Source of the DNA: Oreohelix idahoensis
Taxonomy: Eukaryota > Mollusca > Gastropoda > Stylommatophora > Oreohelicidae
DNA: 64,000 nt
Direction of reading: 5' to 3'
NCBI GenBank assembly: GCA_024509875.1
Contig: JAMPIV010011344.1
Coordinates: forward strand, 202,537 to 266,536
Each line of letters starts with the position of its first letter. Position 1 is the stretch's first letter. Shown in pieces: positions 1-12,439 of the stretch. The notes below the pieces were generated by a model, which had not been told where the DNA came from, ran no database searches, and was given only the letters and a program-made list of their open reading frames with translations. The translations under genes were made by a program, and so were the position numbers.

Positions 1-119
1 TTGGCCATATTCGCCGCATTTAAAAAAAAAAAAAATTTTGTTCCGTTTTGCCGAGGCTCGTCCCGTTCAACCTAGTCGGTTATATTAGGGCGCATGTCCA
101 AATATAAATAACCTTTAGG

Positions 120-790
120 TCTTGTTCGCCGCACAGAAAATGTTCGCATCCCGAAGATATCTTATACGGACAACTGGCAGATGGCAAAAGAACATTTGGG
201 CGACCGCAGCTGAAGTGTATAAAAATGAGGGTCTTCAAGGGTATAGACGTTCGCTCAAGATTACTCTTGGCAGAGATATAAATAGAAGAATGATGCTTCT
301 ACTTCAGGGAGCCTCACATGATTTTAAAGAAACGCAAGTATATCATCTGGGATCAACTAAGCTATCATGAACTTATTATTCTCCCACCTCTTCTGTAAGG
401 AAACACTGACTCGTATTTTCAGAGCCCCCAGCTGAAGGTGATTCAGCAACTATAATCTAATAGCTCTATATGGTTGTGTGATTAAAACAATATGTCATAC
501 AGGGGCCGACACACAATTCACTTATTAGTGATTAATCCAACTATAGATTTATAGTTACAGATAAACTGGTTTAATAATCATTTAGAGTTTAACAAGATTA
601 AAATAAATAGAGTTGTTTATAAAAAAAATTAATCAATGAATCTTTTCCTCATTGGAGATCTAAATTGTAAGTGGATATTTTTTAGAAAACAAAGTTATAA
701 GTGTCCATTGGTTGCGCTGTTATGGTACTTGGCTGCCGGTTTGGGGTCGGTTTGCACCTGCTTCAGCCGCTGTTGGTTCCCCATGGTGCC
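120..790. repeat. Unclassified ~1.3-kb tandem unit, copy 1, left part
   Basis: This stretch matches 6111-6600 in order (for example the shared words 'cagagatataaatagaag' and 'cctcttctgt'). It resumes after the solo LTR at 3088. Joined across the two solo LTRs, the region reads as two head-to-tail copies of a unit of roughly 1.3 kb. I do not recognise the unit and see no convincing reading frame in it. Bases 1-119 hold a poly-A run and nothing I can name. Confidence 0.55.
786..790. other. 5-bp target-site duplication (GTGCC), left
   Basis: GTGCC lies directly before the TG that opens the solo LTR and recurs directly after its terminal CA at 3083-3087. Confidence 0.8.
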
Positions 791-3082
791 TGTCATAAAA
801 TTAACCGTGATACAACGTTAAAATATCTCCAATGATACAACGTAGGGATAAAAACTAATGCGTAAGCTACTAGAATACATGATCGCCCACGCCGCGGGTC
901 ACCACCCGCCATGGAAATTAAATTGTTAGACGTTAAGGCAAAACGTTTACCCTTGGAGCGGGATGAGAACGGAGATCAGAGGAAAAAATATGACTGAACG
1001 CGTGCTTGAAACTAGCAAGGCTAAAAGACAAAATTGGTGGGGAAAGGAGGAAAAAGTCACGTCCCCCAAGTTGACACAAGGTAAAGAAATCGACAAAAGG
1101 GACCTTGGATATTATACGCAACAGTCATTTCTTGGACGCTTTTGCGATAACTTAGTCCGTTTATTTGAATGCAGTGATGAACGCAGTACAGAAGATTCTA
1201 GAAAATATTGGAAAAGTTTTTTTTTCTCTTAATAATGATGTTAGGAATATAAAACCTAGCTGGCCGGATGGCCCATCTTGAGCAGTGAAATAATATGCTT
1301 TCATTTATACAGACGGACAGATAATAAGAAAGATATTGACAAAAGACTGTGTTGTTCATATCAGCGAGCGTCTGCATTGAAACAAAAATGCCCCTAATTT
1401 TCAAAAAACTGTAGCCTTGAGACTCAAAGCGCTCAAATCTAGTTGGTATGAAAGAGAGGGGATGGGCTGGAGAATTGTGGCTAAAAATAACTTTAAAGGC
1501 AAAATTGTGTAGGGGAAGGCAGAGTTGGTTCAAAAAACAAGTGTGTTTTTTTGTGTGAAACGCAAGTAGAGACGGACGGACCAACAGACAATAAGGCATA
1601 CTTGACTGAGGTATGACTGAAATGACTTTTGGAAGGAGGTTTGAATTTGAAAAGAAAAAAAGGCGGTGATTGGCCATAGATGAATATATTATCGGCGCTC
1701 AGACGCGCATTTTTGCCATTCGTCATAAGTTGTCCTAGTAGACACAGTGAATAATATAGTGGTGTATTCCCAGAAGCAAATTGAAATCTTTAGAGGGACG
1801 CCATACTAAAGCCAGCAGCTCAGCTGAGTTTAGCTAGCAATTAACTGTGTTCTATATTCATAATTCTGGTAAGACTGAAAGTATTTCTTTGTATATTTTA
1901 ATATTTGTTTAATGTTTCGAGTGATTTGATACTGCCATATCAAAATCTATCCCTTACAACAAGTAAGGATTCGCTCTAGACCCCCCGCCCCAGTTCAGGG
2001 TCTAGAGACAAATAAAATACATAAACTCCAGCAAGGATTATGAAAGACAGATCAAGTGTTGAGATCAGTGGAACATATCACCTATCCTATTCTATGGCAG
2101 GAAGCTAATGAACATATTTCAGAATATGTAGTCTGGGAGAACTTATCCTATGTAAAACCAAATTGGTAAGATGTGTTGTTTGGTCAAAGAGATCTGACCC
2201 GTCTATGTGGTGTTGTTGTTGTGTGTAGTGTTGTGTCCAGAAATAGGTTAGAGGATGGAATTCTGACAGATGACCAATACTTTATTGCAGAGCTGTGAGT
2301 TTTTTATTTGGCACCAATGTGGTGTCAAATGATGAGTTACTAATACAAGAGTGGACCCGTGCAGTTTATATTTTGGCAGAGCAGCCTGATATTGCCCCCA
2401 AGCACGGAGAGGTGGGGCCACCAGATTTCAGCACCAGAGCTACACATTCAAGCTACGTGAGCGTCTGGTCTGCTGAGAATTCACCAACTCAACTTAAATT
2501 CTAACACCCATTATAATATGATCAATAAATGGACAATGTGTAATCGCCATAGACAGGGAGTGATGAGGCCACCCCAACAGCACATCCATTAAGTGTTCTC
2601 CCAAATAGATTACAACTATAAACAGTAGTAATAGTAACTAGTCTAGTAAAATCCATATGTACACTCCTTTCATTTATTATGCCATATATTCATGCATTTT
2701 ATTAATAATTGCAAAACCTTTCATATGTTCTGACCAAAATAAAACCTTGGTTCAGAACAAATAAACTAAAGAAAATTTTTCTATCCAAATTTTACACAAC
2801 TTGAGTTAGTTCAGTGTATTATAACATTTTATTACTATTATTAGACTTGTTAAATATCTGTGTGTGTGTATGTAAACTACCACAACACATTACATATCAT
2901 ACCCTAGAATTTTAACGTAGCCACATTCATTAGATAAAAAAAGATAGGTGTGAGGTCGTAGTGGTAGCAAGAAGGGCCTTCTGACAATTCACAGCTACAT
3001 TTTATCTCAGGAGCCTTCACAGCTGACCTCATGCATCACACTTAGTAATATCACCATCATACAATACCATCAATCCACTACA
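791..3082 (+). repeat. Solo LTR I (Ty3/Gypsy type)
   Basis: The 2292-bp segment begins TGTCATAAAA, ends CCACTACA and is flanked by the 5-bp repeat GTGCC. It aligns along its length with 3800-6105. Its last ~200 bases ('ttatctcaggagccttcaca' and context) also resemble the end of the 2.43-kb LTRs at 29447 and 35501, so it belongs to a related family. Orientation is taken from that match. No internal region follows, so it is a solo LTR left by LTR-LTR recombination. Minus-strand reading frames inside it near 1200-1726 are not conserved as protein in the sister LTR. Confidence 0.8.
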
Positions 3083-3087
3083 GTGCC
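3083..3087. other. 5-bp target-site duplication (GTGCC), right
   Basis: Exact repeat of 786-790 at the other edge of solo LTR I. Confidence 0.8.
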
Positions 3088-3794
3088 TTGGACTGGCCCT
3101 TCTCTTCAATGGTCAAATCTAGTGGCTTTAGCACGCCCCATGTAGTAAGGCTGGGGTAACTACAAAGGTTGTCAAGCGTCTTCAACACCGTCTGATGTTG
3201 GTGTCTAGCGTCGACTGCTGGCAACGTCTACCACAAACTAAGAATAAACAAATGCCTCTTTTTAAGTATTGGGTTTTTGATATGAACATCAGGTGACCTC
3301 CGCTTGCATCTACCACTTCATCTTCCTCAGCATTTTCACCCCCCCCCCCCCCCCCCCCGAGCAATAATTTTAGACACGGTGAGTCGGATGAAAGTGCTTT
3401 TGGACAACGGAAGGCGACAGTTGAAATATAGTAAACGTACACATAAAACGTACTACAGGGTTAGTATAACAAATAAATACACCATTATATCATCGTCCAT
3501 TCCCTGTTCTCTATGGAGCCTGGGGCCACTTGTGTTTTTGGTTCCTTGTAAAGAAACCCACACGAAGCAGTCACCAGGTCTTGTAGTAGGGGTTCATATG
3601 TCAAGCTATTTGCAGTGATGAGTTGCCAGCCTCATCTGCAACTGTACACCCGCAAGCAAATTATAAATGTCAAAATGCAAATATAAAATGATAAAATGTA
3701 CATATTATAACTTACCCCCTTTATCGGGCGATGTTACGGTTTCCGACTCCCCTGCTCTGCAGTAGTGGTCCAATGATGAGGGTATTAAAAGGTA
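3088..3794. repeat. Unclassified tandem unit, copy 1, right part
   Basis: Continues the unit interrupted at 790. It matches 6600-6882 and 8398-8700, including the shared stretch around 'gactgctggcaacgt' and 'aaagtgcttttgga'. A poly-C run of about 18 sits at 3341-3358. The final ~20 bases ('gagggtattaaaaggtatc') resemble 227-246, which marks the start of the next tandem copy. Confidence 0.5.
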
Positions 3795-3799
3795 TCAAC
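3795..3799. other. 5-bp target-site duplication (TCAAC), left
   Basis: TCAAC precedes the TG of solo LTR II and recurs after its CA at 6106-6110. Confidence 0.8.
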
Positions 3800-6105
3800 T
3801 GTGATGAATTTACCGTGATACAACGTTAAAATATCTCCAATTATAAAGATAACATTGTAGGGATAAAAATAATGCGTAAGATACTAGGAGACATGCTCGC
3901 CTATGCCCGCATTTCCCACCGCCATTTAAACTAACTAGTTAAACATGCAGACGAAACGGTTTACCCTTGTAGACGGGAGGATAACGGAGATATAAAAAAT
4001 AAAAGATAAAAAAAATTAATGCCACTGGTTAACACAATGTAAGGAAATGGACAGAAAAGACCTTAGCTCTTATTCGAAACAGTCATTTCTTGGACGTTTT
4101 ACGATACTTGGTTGTTTTATTTGAATTCAGCGGCAAACGCCGTGGAGAAGGTTCGAGAACAAATTTCAAAAAACTAACCTTGAGAAAAAATATGTTTTTT
4201 CTTAATAATAAAGTTATGAATATAAAACCTAGCTAGTTTGATAGCCCATCTTAAGCAGAGAAATAATATACTTTCATTTATACAGACGGACAGATAACAC
4301 GGAAGATATTGACAAAAGACCGTATTGTTCATATCAGACTAGCGACAGTATTGTTGTGCACACTTTCACTAAAGTTTCAAATTTTCGTCCTTGAGACACG
4401 GAAATGCAAAAATCAAGCTGTAATGAACGAGAGGGGGAAGGTTGGAGAATTGTGGCTAAAAATAACTTAGGAGGCAGATTTGTGTAGGGTGTTGCGGGTA
4501 GTTGGTCCAAGAAACAAGTGTGTTTTTGTGAAAAACCAAGTAGAGACAGACGGACCAACAGACAATAATACATACTTGACTGAGATCTGACTGAAATTTG
4601 ACTTTTAGTTTGAAGATTTGAAAAAGTTAGGGGGGAAGTCTGTGATTGGACAAGTGTATTCATATTAGCGGGATAGAGACGCGCATTTTTGCCATTTGAC
4701 ATAAGTCTGTCCAGTAACACAGTCAGTTATTTCCAGTGGTGTTTTTCCCAGAAGATATTATATACAAATTAGTGGGACGCCATACTATAGCCAGCAGCTC
4801 AGCTGAGTTTTGCTAGCATTAACTGTGTTCTCAATTCTGAATTCTGGTAAGAATGAAAGCATTTATCTTGTATATTTTAAATATTTTGAGTGATTGATAC
4901 TGCCATATCATATAAAATGATTACGACAAGTAAGTGCTCGCCCTAGGTCCCCAGCCCAAGTTCAGGGTCTAGAGACAAACAAAAAATATATGGACGCCTA
5001 ACTAAGACTATGGAAGGCGGATCTATTATTGAGATCAGTGGGAACATATCACCTATCTTATTGAGGGAAAGAGGAAACTATTGAACATATCTCAGATGCA
5101 ATGCAGTCTTGGGGAACTGATACTATATGAAAACAACTGGGTAAGATGTGCTGTGTTGGTCAGAGAGATCTGACCCATTCTGTGTAATGTTGTTGTGTTG
5201 TGCTGTGTGTAAGAGTGGTGCAGTAGATAGAGTACTGACACATGGCACAAATTTTGTTTCAGAATTGTGAGTTTCTGTTGTGGCACTAAAGGTAGTGCCA
5301 AATACTTAAGCAAGTATACACAAGCAGATGTGTATGCCGCCTAACGTTTGTGTCGGTGCAGACTACCATTGTATTCCAGCTACAGGGAAGAGTGGGCCAC
5401 AGGAATCCTGTCTCAGAGCGTCACAGACGAGATAAGTGAATACGTGGCCTGCTGAAGATTCACCAGTATTCACAACTATTCACAAATATTTCCCCCATCA
5501 AAAATATACTTAATTCTTGGGAAATATAACAGTTAACTACAGTTTATAAGTCAATGGACAAAGCTCGTTGTAATCACAGAGTGGGAGTGATGACACCACC
5601 CCAACAGCACATCCAGTAATAGTTTCCCAGAGACAGTAGAAATATTATTAAGATTAACCATTCTTATAAAATACCTATGTACACAAATTCCATTTTATTA
5701 TGCCATATATTTATGCATTCCATTTATAACTCCATAACATTTCATATGTTCTGACCAAAATAAAACATTGGTTCAGAACTAATAAATTTAGAAAAAATTG
5801 TTAAAATCAAAACTAAAACAGTCTGAGTTAGTTCAGTGTGTTATAGATTTTTATTAATATTATTAGACTTATTAATTACCTGTGTGTGTTTGTATATTCT
5901 ATTACAACACATTACATTTCAGTACCGTAGACCTTTTAACGTAGCTACATTCATGATAGTAAAAGAGATCTGTTTGAGGTCGTAGTGGTAGTAAGAAGGG
6001 CCTTCTGTAATTCACATAAACTTTTATCTCAGGAGCCTTCACAGCTGACCTCATACAGCACCCTAGGTAACATAACAACCACACAATACCATCAAAACCA
6101 CTACA
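3800..6105 (+). repeat. Solo LTR II (Ty3/Gypsy type)
   Basis: The 2306-bp segment begins TGTGATGAATTTACCG, ends CCACTACA and carries the 5-bp TSD TCAAC. It is the sister of solo LTR I: the pair share blocks such as 'gatacaacgttaaaatatct' and 'tatgccatatatt' in the same order. They differ at many positions, so the two insertions are old or come from different source copies. No internal coding region is present. Confidence 0.8.
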
Positions 6106-6110
6106 TCAAC
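6106..6110. other. 5-bp target-site duplication (TCAAC), right
   Basis: Exact repeat of 3795-3799. Confidence 0.8.
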
Positions 6111-6882
6111 CTTCGTTGAAGACTACTCTTAGCAGAGATATAAATAGAAGGATGCTGGTGCTTCTATTTCAGGGGCCTCACAGGAATGTTAAGAAAACTG
6201 AGATTATCAAAGTCGTCATGAACTTTGTATCTTCCAACCTCTTCTGTGAAGTAAATTTTTCTCGTGTATTTCTTTTGAGCCTCCAACTGAAAGGGATTAA
6301 GGAATTATTAATTGTATAGTTCTGTATGTTTAGGTTCTTTAACACAACATGAGTGCAGACATACAGTTCACTCAATAGTGATCAATCCAACTATAGCTTT
6401 AAAGTTAAAGATCAACAGGTTGAATAATCAGTTTAACAATACTTAAAATAAATAACGTTGTTTAGAAAAGAAAACGATGATATTGGTCACCATAGGATGA
6501 TTTACTTTAGTGGTGAAAAGTTTCACTTAGTTGCTACTCATCCTTCAGTGTGAAGTCAAATGGTTGATGTGCACTTCAGTCGTTGTCTGTTCCCACGGGT
6601 ACTTTGTACTGTACTTCTTGTCGATAGTTAAATCTTGTGATTACAGCACGTCTCTTGCACACGGCTGAGGTAGCTGCCACTGATGTCAAGTCAAGCGTAG
6701 ACTGCTGGCAACGTGTATCACAAACGTGTACCACGAATTAGTTCCACAAACTAAGAAGAAACCAAATGCCTCTATTGAGTATTGGATCCCTGATATGCAC
6801 ATTTAGCGCCTACCGCTTCCTCCACTGCTTCCATCTTCCTCAGAATATTTCACCCTCCTTGAGTGTTAATATTAACCCCAGT
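6111..6882. repeat. Unclassified tandem unit, copy 2, left part
   Basis: Homologous to 240-790 followed by 3088-3380. The unit is cut at 6882 by a LINE insertion and resumes at 8398. Confidence 0.5.
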
Positions 6883-6894
6883 GAGTCAGATAAA
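6883..6894. other. 12-bp target-site duplication, left
   Basis: GAGTCAGATAAA recurs as GAGTCGGATAAA at 8386-8397. In the uninterrupted sister copy (around 3380) the site reads as a single stretch, which supports a TSD. Confidence 0.75.
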
Positions 6895-8377
6895 GCAGCA
6901 GGGCATGATGGTATAACACCAGAAATGGTTAAGTTCATGGGAGCATCAGGCGACCTATTACTCTTAAGGGTTTTACAGGCAGCGTGGTACAACAAGACAA
7001 TACCAAAGGATTGGGAGATTGCCATCATAACACCAATTTTCAAAAAGGGTGACAATCGACAGTGTGGAAACCATAGAGGCATATCCCTTCTCAGTGTCCC
7101 TGGTAAAATCTACTCTAGAATCCTTACCTAGAGCAGAGACTCCGACGCCTAGCTGAGCCACAATTGGATGAGGTCCAGTGCGGATTCCGAGCAAACCGAA
7201 GTAATCAAGACCTAATCTTCACACTCAGACAGCTGAGTAAAAAGGCCCTTGAGTATAAGAGTGAGATGCATCTTTGTTTCATAGATCTGGAAAAGGCGTT
7301 TGACAGGGTCCCCTGGAGCAAACTTTGGGACTGTTTGGCAAGGAAGAATATTCCAGCACCTCTGATTCATGCTATACAGAGCTTCTACAAGTCTTGCAGA
7401 AATTATGTGAGGACAGCAAACCATAAGTCGGAAGAGTTTAGGACCACCACAGGTGTAAGACAAGGTGATATCCTATCACCTTACCTCTTCATACTCCTTA
7501 TGGACGATGTCATCAAGGCATGTAAGGAGAGAACAAGAAAGTATTCAGTGGGGTACTGGAGGATGAGACAGGTCTATATTTCGGAGCTGGCATTTGCTGA
7601 TGATGTTGCCCTGATTGCTAAATCAGAGGCACATCTCCAATCCAACCTGCAAGTCTGGAAGGAAGAGCTGGAGAAGAGAGGGATGGTCATAAGCAGCTCT
7701 AAAACAAAATCCATGGTGATATCACGAGAAGAAAGAAAACATCAGATTAAGCTGGGAGAACAGGTCCTGGAGCAGGTCGACCACTTTAAATACCTCGGAG
7801 CTATTATAGGCCGAAAGGGAGGCATCAAAGAAGAGTTGGCCACTCGAAAAGCAGCAGGTGGGAGACTTTTTCAGGCCATAAATCGAGGATTCCTCAGCAA
7901 GAGAGAGGTTGGTAAGAAAACGAAGATGGCTGTATACCGCTCCACCTATGTCCCAGTCTTGCGATACGGATGCGAGTCATGGGCAATGACTACAACCCAC
8001 AAAAGCCAGATCCAAACCTCAGAAATGAGGTATCTGAGGAAGGTGGTTAAAGTAACAAGAAGAGACATGGTACGCAACCAGACAATACGTCAAGGCCTTA
8101 AATCCTACCCCCTGCAGACCCAAGTAGAACAGTCCCAATTAAGATGGTTTGGCCATGTCTGCAGAATGGGAGAAGATCGGATACCACGACAAGCATGGGA
8201 AACAAAGAGCCAGGGATCCAGACCCCCAGAGTACGCTGGGAGGACAACATTAGACAATCTTTGAAGGATCGAGGACTAGAATGGAACCAGGCCAGGAGGA
8301 AGACAGCCGATAGGATAGTCTGGCGCTCTCTCTTCCAAACCTCTACACCTCACGGTAGAAGGGGAACGACTAAGTAA
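6895..8377 (+). pseudogene. LINE reverse transcriptase fragment (copy A)
   Basis: The first frame encodes the RT start region (AAGHDGITPEMV, then PKDWEIAIITPIFKKGDN). It stops at 7129 because of an insertion of about 5 nt relative to the sister copies. The second frame (in frame to 8264) carries the RT fingers and palm: CGFRANRS, FIDLEKAFDRVPW with the first catalytic Asp, GVRQGDILSPYLF, and the active-site motif ELAFADDVALIA. A C-terminal tail with WFGHVCRMGEDRIPRQAW follows. A further frameshift near 8220 moves the last ~50 codons (RWEDNIRQSLKDRGLEW) into another frame ending at 8377. There is no endonuclease, so this copy is dead. Sequence is very close to the copy at 42.4-43.6 kb. Confidence 0.85.
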
Positions 8378-8385
8378 GTAAGTAA
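6895..8385 (+). mobile_element. 5'-truncated APE-type LINE, copy A
   Basis: This is a 1.49-kb 3' fragment of the LINE family whose fuller copies lie at 40761-43922 and 48094-53014. It starts inside the reverse transcriptase and ends in a short tandem TAAG tail. A 12-bp TSD bounds it. 5' truncation, a long TSD and a simple-repeat tail are typical of target-primed reverse transcription. The clade looks RTE-like, but I cannot settle that by eye. Confidence 0.8.
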
Positions 8386-8397
8386 GAGTCGGATAAA
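8386..8397. other. 12-bp target-site duplication, right
   Basis: GAGTCGGATAAA, one base different from 6883-6894, follows the TAAG tail of LINE copy A. Confidence 0.75.
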
Positions 8398-8736
8398 AGT
8401 GCTTTTGGATAGCAGAAGATAACAATTTACTAAAATACTTGTATAATTACTATGTTCTCTATGATATCATCATCCACTACGTGCTCTCTGTGGAGCATGT
8501 GGCAACCTCTGCTGTTGATTTCTTATGAGGAAACCTGCACGAAGCAGTCACCAGCTCTTGCAGTGGTGGTTCATGTGTCACATTATTTACAGTGATGTTA
8601 TTGCTAGCCTTATATGCCACTGCACATGCACAATCAATTTGTACCTGATAAATGCAAAATATGAAGTAATAAAATACATATTACAACTTACCCCGAATTT
8701 TGTCAATCGAATTAATACAGACATTTGCCCAGGTAA
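8398..8736. repeat. Unclassified tandem unit, copy 2, right part
   Basis: Resumes the unit after the LINE and matches 3385-3720 (shared 'aagcagtcaccag', 'gcaaatataaaatgataaaa'-like runs). The right edge is approximate. Confidence 0.45.
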
Positions 8737-9360
8737 CGCCCGAATATTGTCAAGTAACTGGTTTAAGATGCCGTCTTTTCAGGTGAGTTAGGTGTTTAAC
8801 TTTTAGCACTTGAACTAGGAACCTAGAACTTAAAGACAATGAGTTGTCCGGGGCAACTCTCTTCTAATAATAGAATTTACGTCCAGTCCTCTGGCCTGTC
8901 CTATATTTGAGTCCTGATATTCTGTGTTCCTGGCTGTCTATTTCTCCTTGAAGAAATTTGAAGTAAGTGAAGTAATCTTGCAGGGCGCTAAATTATAACG
9001 ATTATTTTCACGTACCTGCCGATCTTGCTTCGGGGTGAGAAGTCCAATCAAGAGCAGTCTATATTTGCATCTCAACTGCCAAACAAATGATAACTAACTT
9101 GCTGATTTTGGGAGGGGTCTATCCCCCATTACCCTCGTTTATCTATAATATTCGTCATAAACTAAGTTTCCTTGCTTGTCATCTACGAATTTCTGCGTGA
9201 CCCATAAGACGTGATTTTGTCAAAATTCACCCCCATATAAGATATTGCCTCTTCCGTTGGTTTTTATCATGTTTACCCACTTACAACCTCTTCGATCTAT
9301 TACTGATAACATCTGTCAAGATTGTCATTTTATCGTAATTATCCATTACAGCAAATCTAA
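8737..9360. repeat. Diverged ~600-bp direct repeat, copy R1
   Basis: Aligns in the same orientation with about 12440-13060. Shared words include 'gatgccgtcttttcag', 'tggcctgtcctat', 'tccttga-aaatt' and 'ccatataagat'. There is no reading frame. It could be a pair of old LTRs about 3.7 kb apart or a dispersed repeat. Edges are soft. Confidence 0.45.
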
Positions 9361-12300
9361 GCAGAAACGATGTGGTGGGTTTTGATGTTAAGAAGAATGG
9401 TGTGCGTATAGTTGTACTTGAGTGAGATCAACCGTGAAGGTCTCTGAGGTAAACAATGAACAACTGTATTACAGAGTACCTTCCTTGTTACCACATTACG
9501 ATCTCACTCTAAGTTATATTCTTTTTTTGACTAGCGTGACTGAAAGCTACATAAAATGTCTAGGGTATTGTAAGAGTGTTGTAAAAGAATCTCAATACAA
9601 AAACATATACAAACATATACTAAGTACTATGATAAACTCAACTAACTCCAGCTGTTAAATTTTATATTTAAAATATTTTTTGTTAAAATTTATTGGTCCT
9701 GAGCCTAAAGTTGTTTTAGTCAGGACTACAGTTCAATGAGAATCAATTTAGATGGATAGATATATTTACAAATATATGTCAAGATATTTACATGTAACAG
9801 ACAATATGTCCATAGTACATTGTTACAAATGTTCACTTTGATGTTGTTTACTCTATTTAAATACTGGGAATTGGAAGCAGGTTGGGGATTGTCATCATTC
9901 CAATGTCTTGTTTCACTATGATTGTTCCTTATATTCTTTAGGAGGAATGTTTTTGTAAGCACAGGAGATTATTATCTATTAGTGATAATTTTGTCCCAGG
10001 ACAGATATAGCACTTATCTGGTTCCTGGAATAAGCCGCAGTTGTAGTCGGTTTGGCCAAACACTTCAGTCTCCTCTGGTCTTGACTTCTTTAATACAAGT
10101 AGGTGCCAGAGACTCTTTGAAATCTTGCAGACTTCTTCACTGATCGAGTACTAGCACGAGACAAGTGCCAGCAGGAACCCCTGTAGATGCAAGTTATGGT
10201 TCTGTCTTAATATCAAACTAATTCCTCCCAATTTACATGTAAACATATATGCATTACAAAAGAACATGGTCAGCTCTCTCTGACAACCCTGCTTCTCCCC
10301 TTTTAGTTTGATGGAACAAATTTTACCAGTTTTCTTTTCTCTTCCCTAATGGATGCTACGCCTCTGTCATTCCTGCAGTAATCTTTTCCATGCAATAAGA
10401 TAGGTGTAATGTTCCTGTATGACCATCATATATATAGTCCTGTAGTTCTAAACTTCTTGGATAGTCCCTTATATAATGGATCAACATCTAGGCCATGCCT
10501 AAGTCTGTTATGGAACCATTTAATTACAATCTTTTTTCATGGCCTTTTCTTACACACAACCCTTTGTTAATTAAAAAGTCAATAAAATCAATCTTACCAC
10601 ATATCAAGGAAATATAAACAAGTAACGATGAATTAGGCAATAGAATATAGCACACTTTCATCACTGCCTCTGTTCAGACTGCTTTCTGATGGTAGTATTA
10701 TTTAAAAAAAAAACACAAGTCTGCTCATCGCTTCTTGCTCCTCTGAATATTTTGAAAAAATGGCAGCGAGCATCCTACTATTCCTATCATGTAAAAAAGC
10801 TTTGGCCAATGAGACCAAGCATCTCTTTTTTTGAATGAATTTTTTTTTAAAATTATCTCAAACCCTTTGCGTTACTATTACCAACTAGATTTGTATATTT
10901 AGGTCAGCCAATAATATTACGGCTTCCTTCAAATTCCATCCAATCCCTTTCATTGTACTATCTTAACCTTTCTCTCACCTAATTTTTCCCAAAAAATATG
11001 CTATCCAATCTAAGCAGACATGACTTGACCTGACAGTATCTCCGATTCTCTATGTATTATCCCCAATATTTGATTATCTAATGGACTATTTATGTAATTG
11101 ATAACATATTCTTAGTCAGCAAGGCCACAGGTACACGAATATATGATTTTTATGGGGCTACGTGGCTTGGTTCAATATTCCATATTTTGTTTGTTTGTTA
11201 GTTGTTGATTTTTTTTTAAACTACCTCCTGTTCAGATCTTTTCTCATGTACTTTCAAGCTAATTACGAGAGTTTATGTCATTCGCAATAAGAGCTAAGCG
11301 TGTTTTCATGACCGTAGTGTCCACTTTTTTCTCACGTTTACATCGTAATTTGAAACCGCCTAAGGGCAATACTAGCAAGTTAGTTTTATTTTTAGAAACA
11401 ATTGTGAGACGTGATTTGCGTTGGTTATCTATCCGTCCCCTCTCCCCTCTACAATGTATTTAGGCAAATACTTAGTTGACCTAGGAAAGTGTTACGTTTG
11501 TCTCAAGGACGAATTTGAAAAATTGGGTACCCTTTTTGGTTCGGCTAAGGCGTTATCAAATAATAAGCTGAAGGCGTAGGCGACGACTAAGATTCTCGCC
11601 GAAAATTTGTAGTACTATCCTATCTTTGACTTTATGCACTATACTGTTATATTCTAATTTAGATATTGTATTTAGAAGTTCGCCACAAACGATACTATAG
11701 CTTGTTCTGTGCTCCAAGAATCACATTCGTTATCTTATTGCACGTGTCTTAATCTGTCACCAGATTGACATTTACTGTGTGTTTTTGGGCACGGCATATG
11801 CAAACTTTAACAACTTATCAGGCAACAACCTATGTTTTCTTCTCCCCAGACATAAAGTCGGAGGTAACACTAGGCCGAGCTAACGATAGATCCAGCTGGT
11901 AATATCACTCCTACGCTTAATCTGTGCGCTTACTGTCTAACCGGAAGTGTGTTGCATCATCGTACACAGACACTTCAATATACACTCAATATGGTGTCAA
12001 ACGAAAGTCAGCGATCAAAACAATTAGTAAGGAATGGTCAATTATGCACAGACATAACAAGAAACCTTGAACTATGAAGTGAAAACAACCAATACTGTAA
12101 GAGGGGAGAAAAAGGAAAGGGAAGAGCACAGAACGAACGAACGAACTTTTTTTTCGAAGGGTAAAGAATTGGGCGCGCAGGCCCGTCTAACATTCTGCCC
12201 TTCCTCTCACATTAATCTTGCATACTATATCCTTTCATTCCCACATGATGCTTTAAGCATTAATTTAAAGGCATGCAACATTATAAAGTTACCATAACAG

Positions 12301-12439
12301 CATTCATTTACAGTATGCAATCATAATAAAAAAATGAGTAGGTTTTTTTTTTTGAAACAGAAGAAATTCAAGGATGGCACAGGAACATATAACGATGGAG
12401 ATTGTTTCGTCACAGGCGAACATTGACTTTGTGCACAGG
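9361..12439. other. No recognisable feature
   Basis: AT-rich sequence with scattered short open frames (the longest under 80 codons) that show no domain, no repeat partner in the window and no codon structure. Poly-T runs lie near 10835 and 11210. I see no RNA gene or mobile-element end here. Confidence 0.5.

Noticed and set aside
1198..1726. Open frames of 77 and 159 codons on the minus strand in solo LTR I, with similar words in solo LTR II (4334-4720)
   Set aside because: The similarity is at DNA level because the LTRs are homologous. The frames are interrupted differently and show no domain.
791..6105. Reading solo LTRs I and II as the two LTRs of one element
   Set aside because: Each has its own different 5-bp TSD, and the DNA between them is the host tandem unit, not an internal region.
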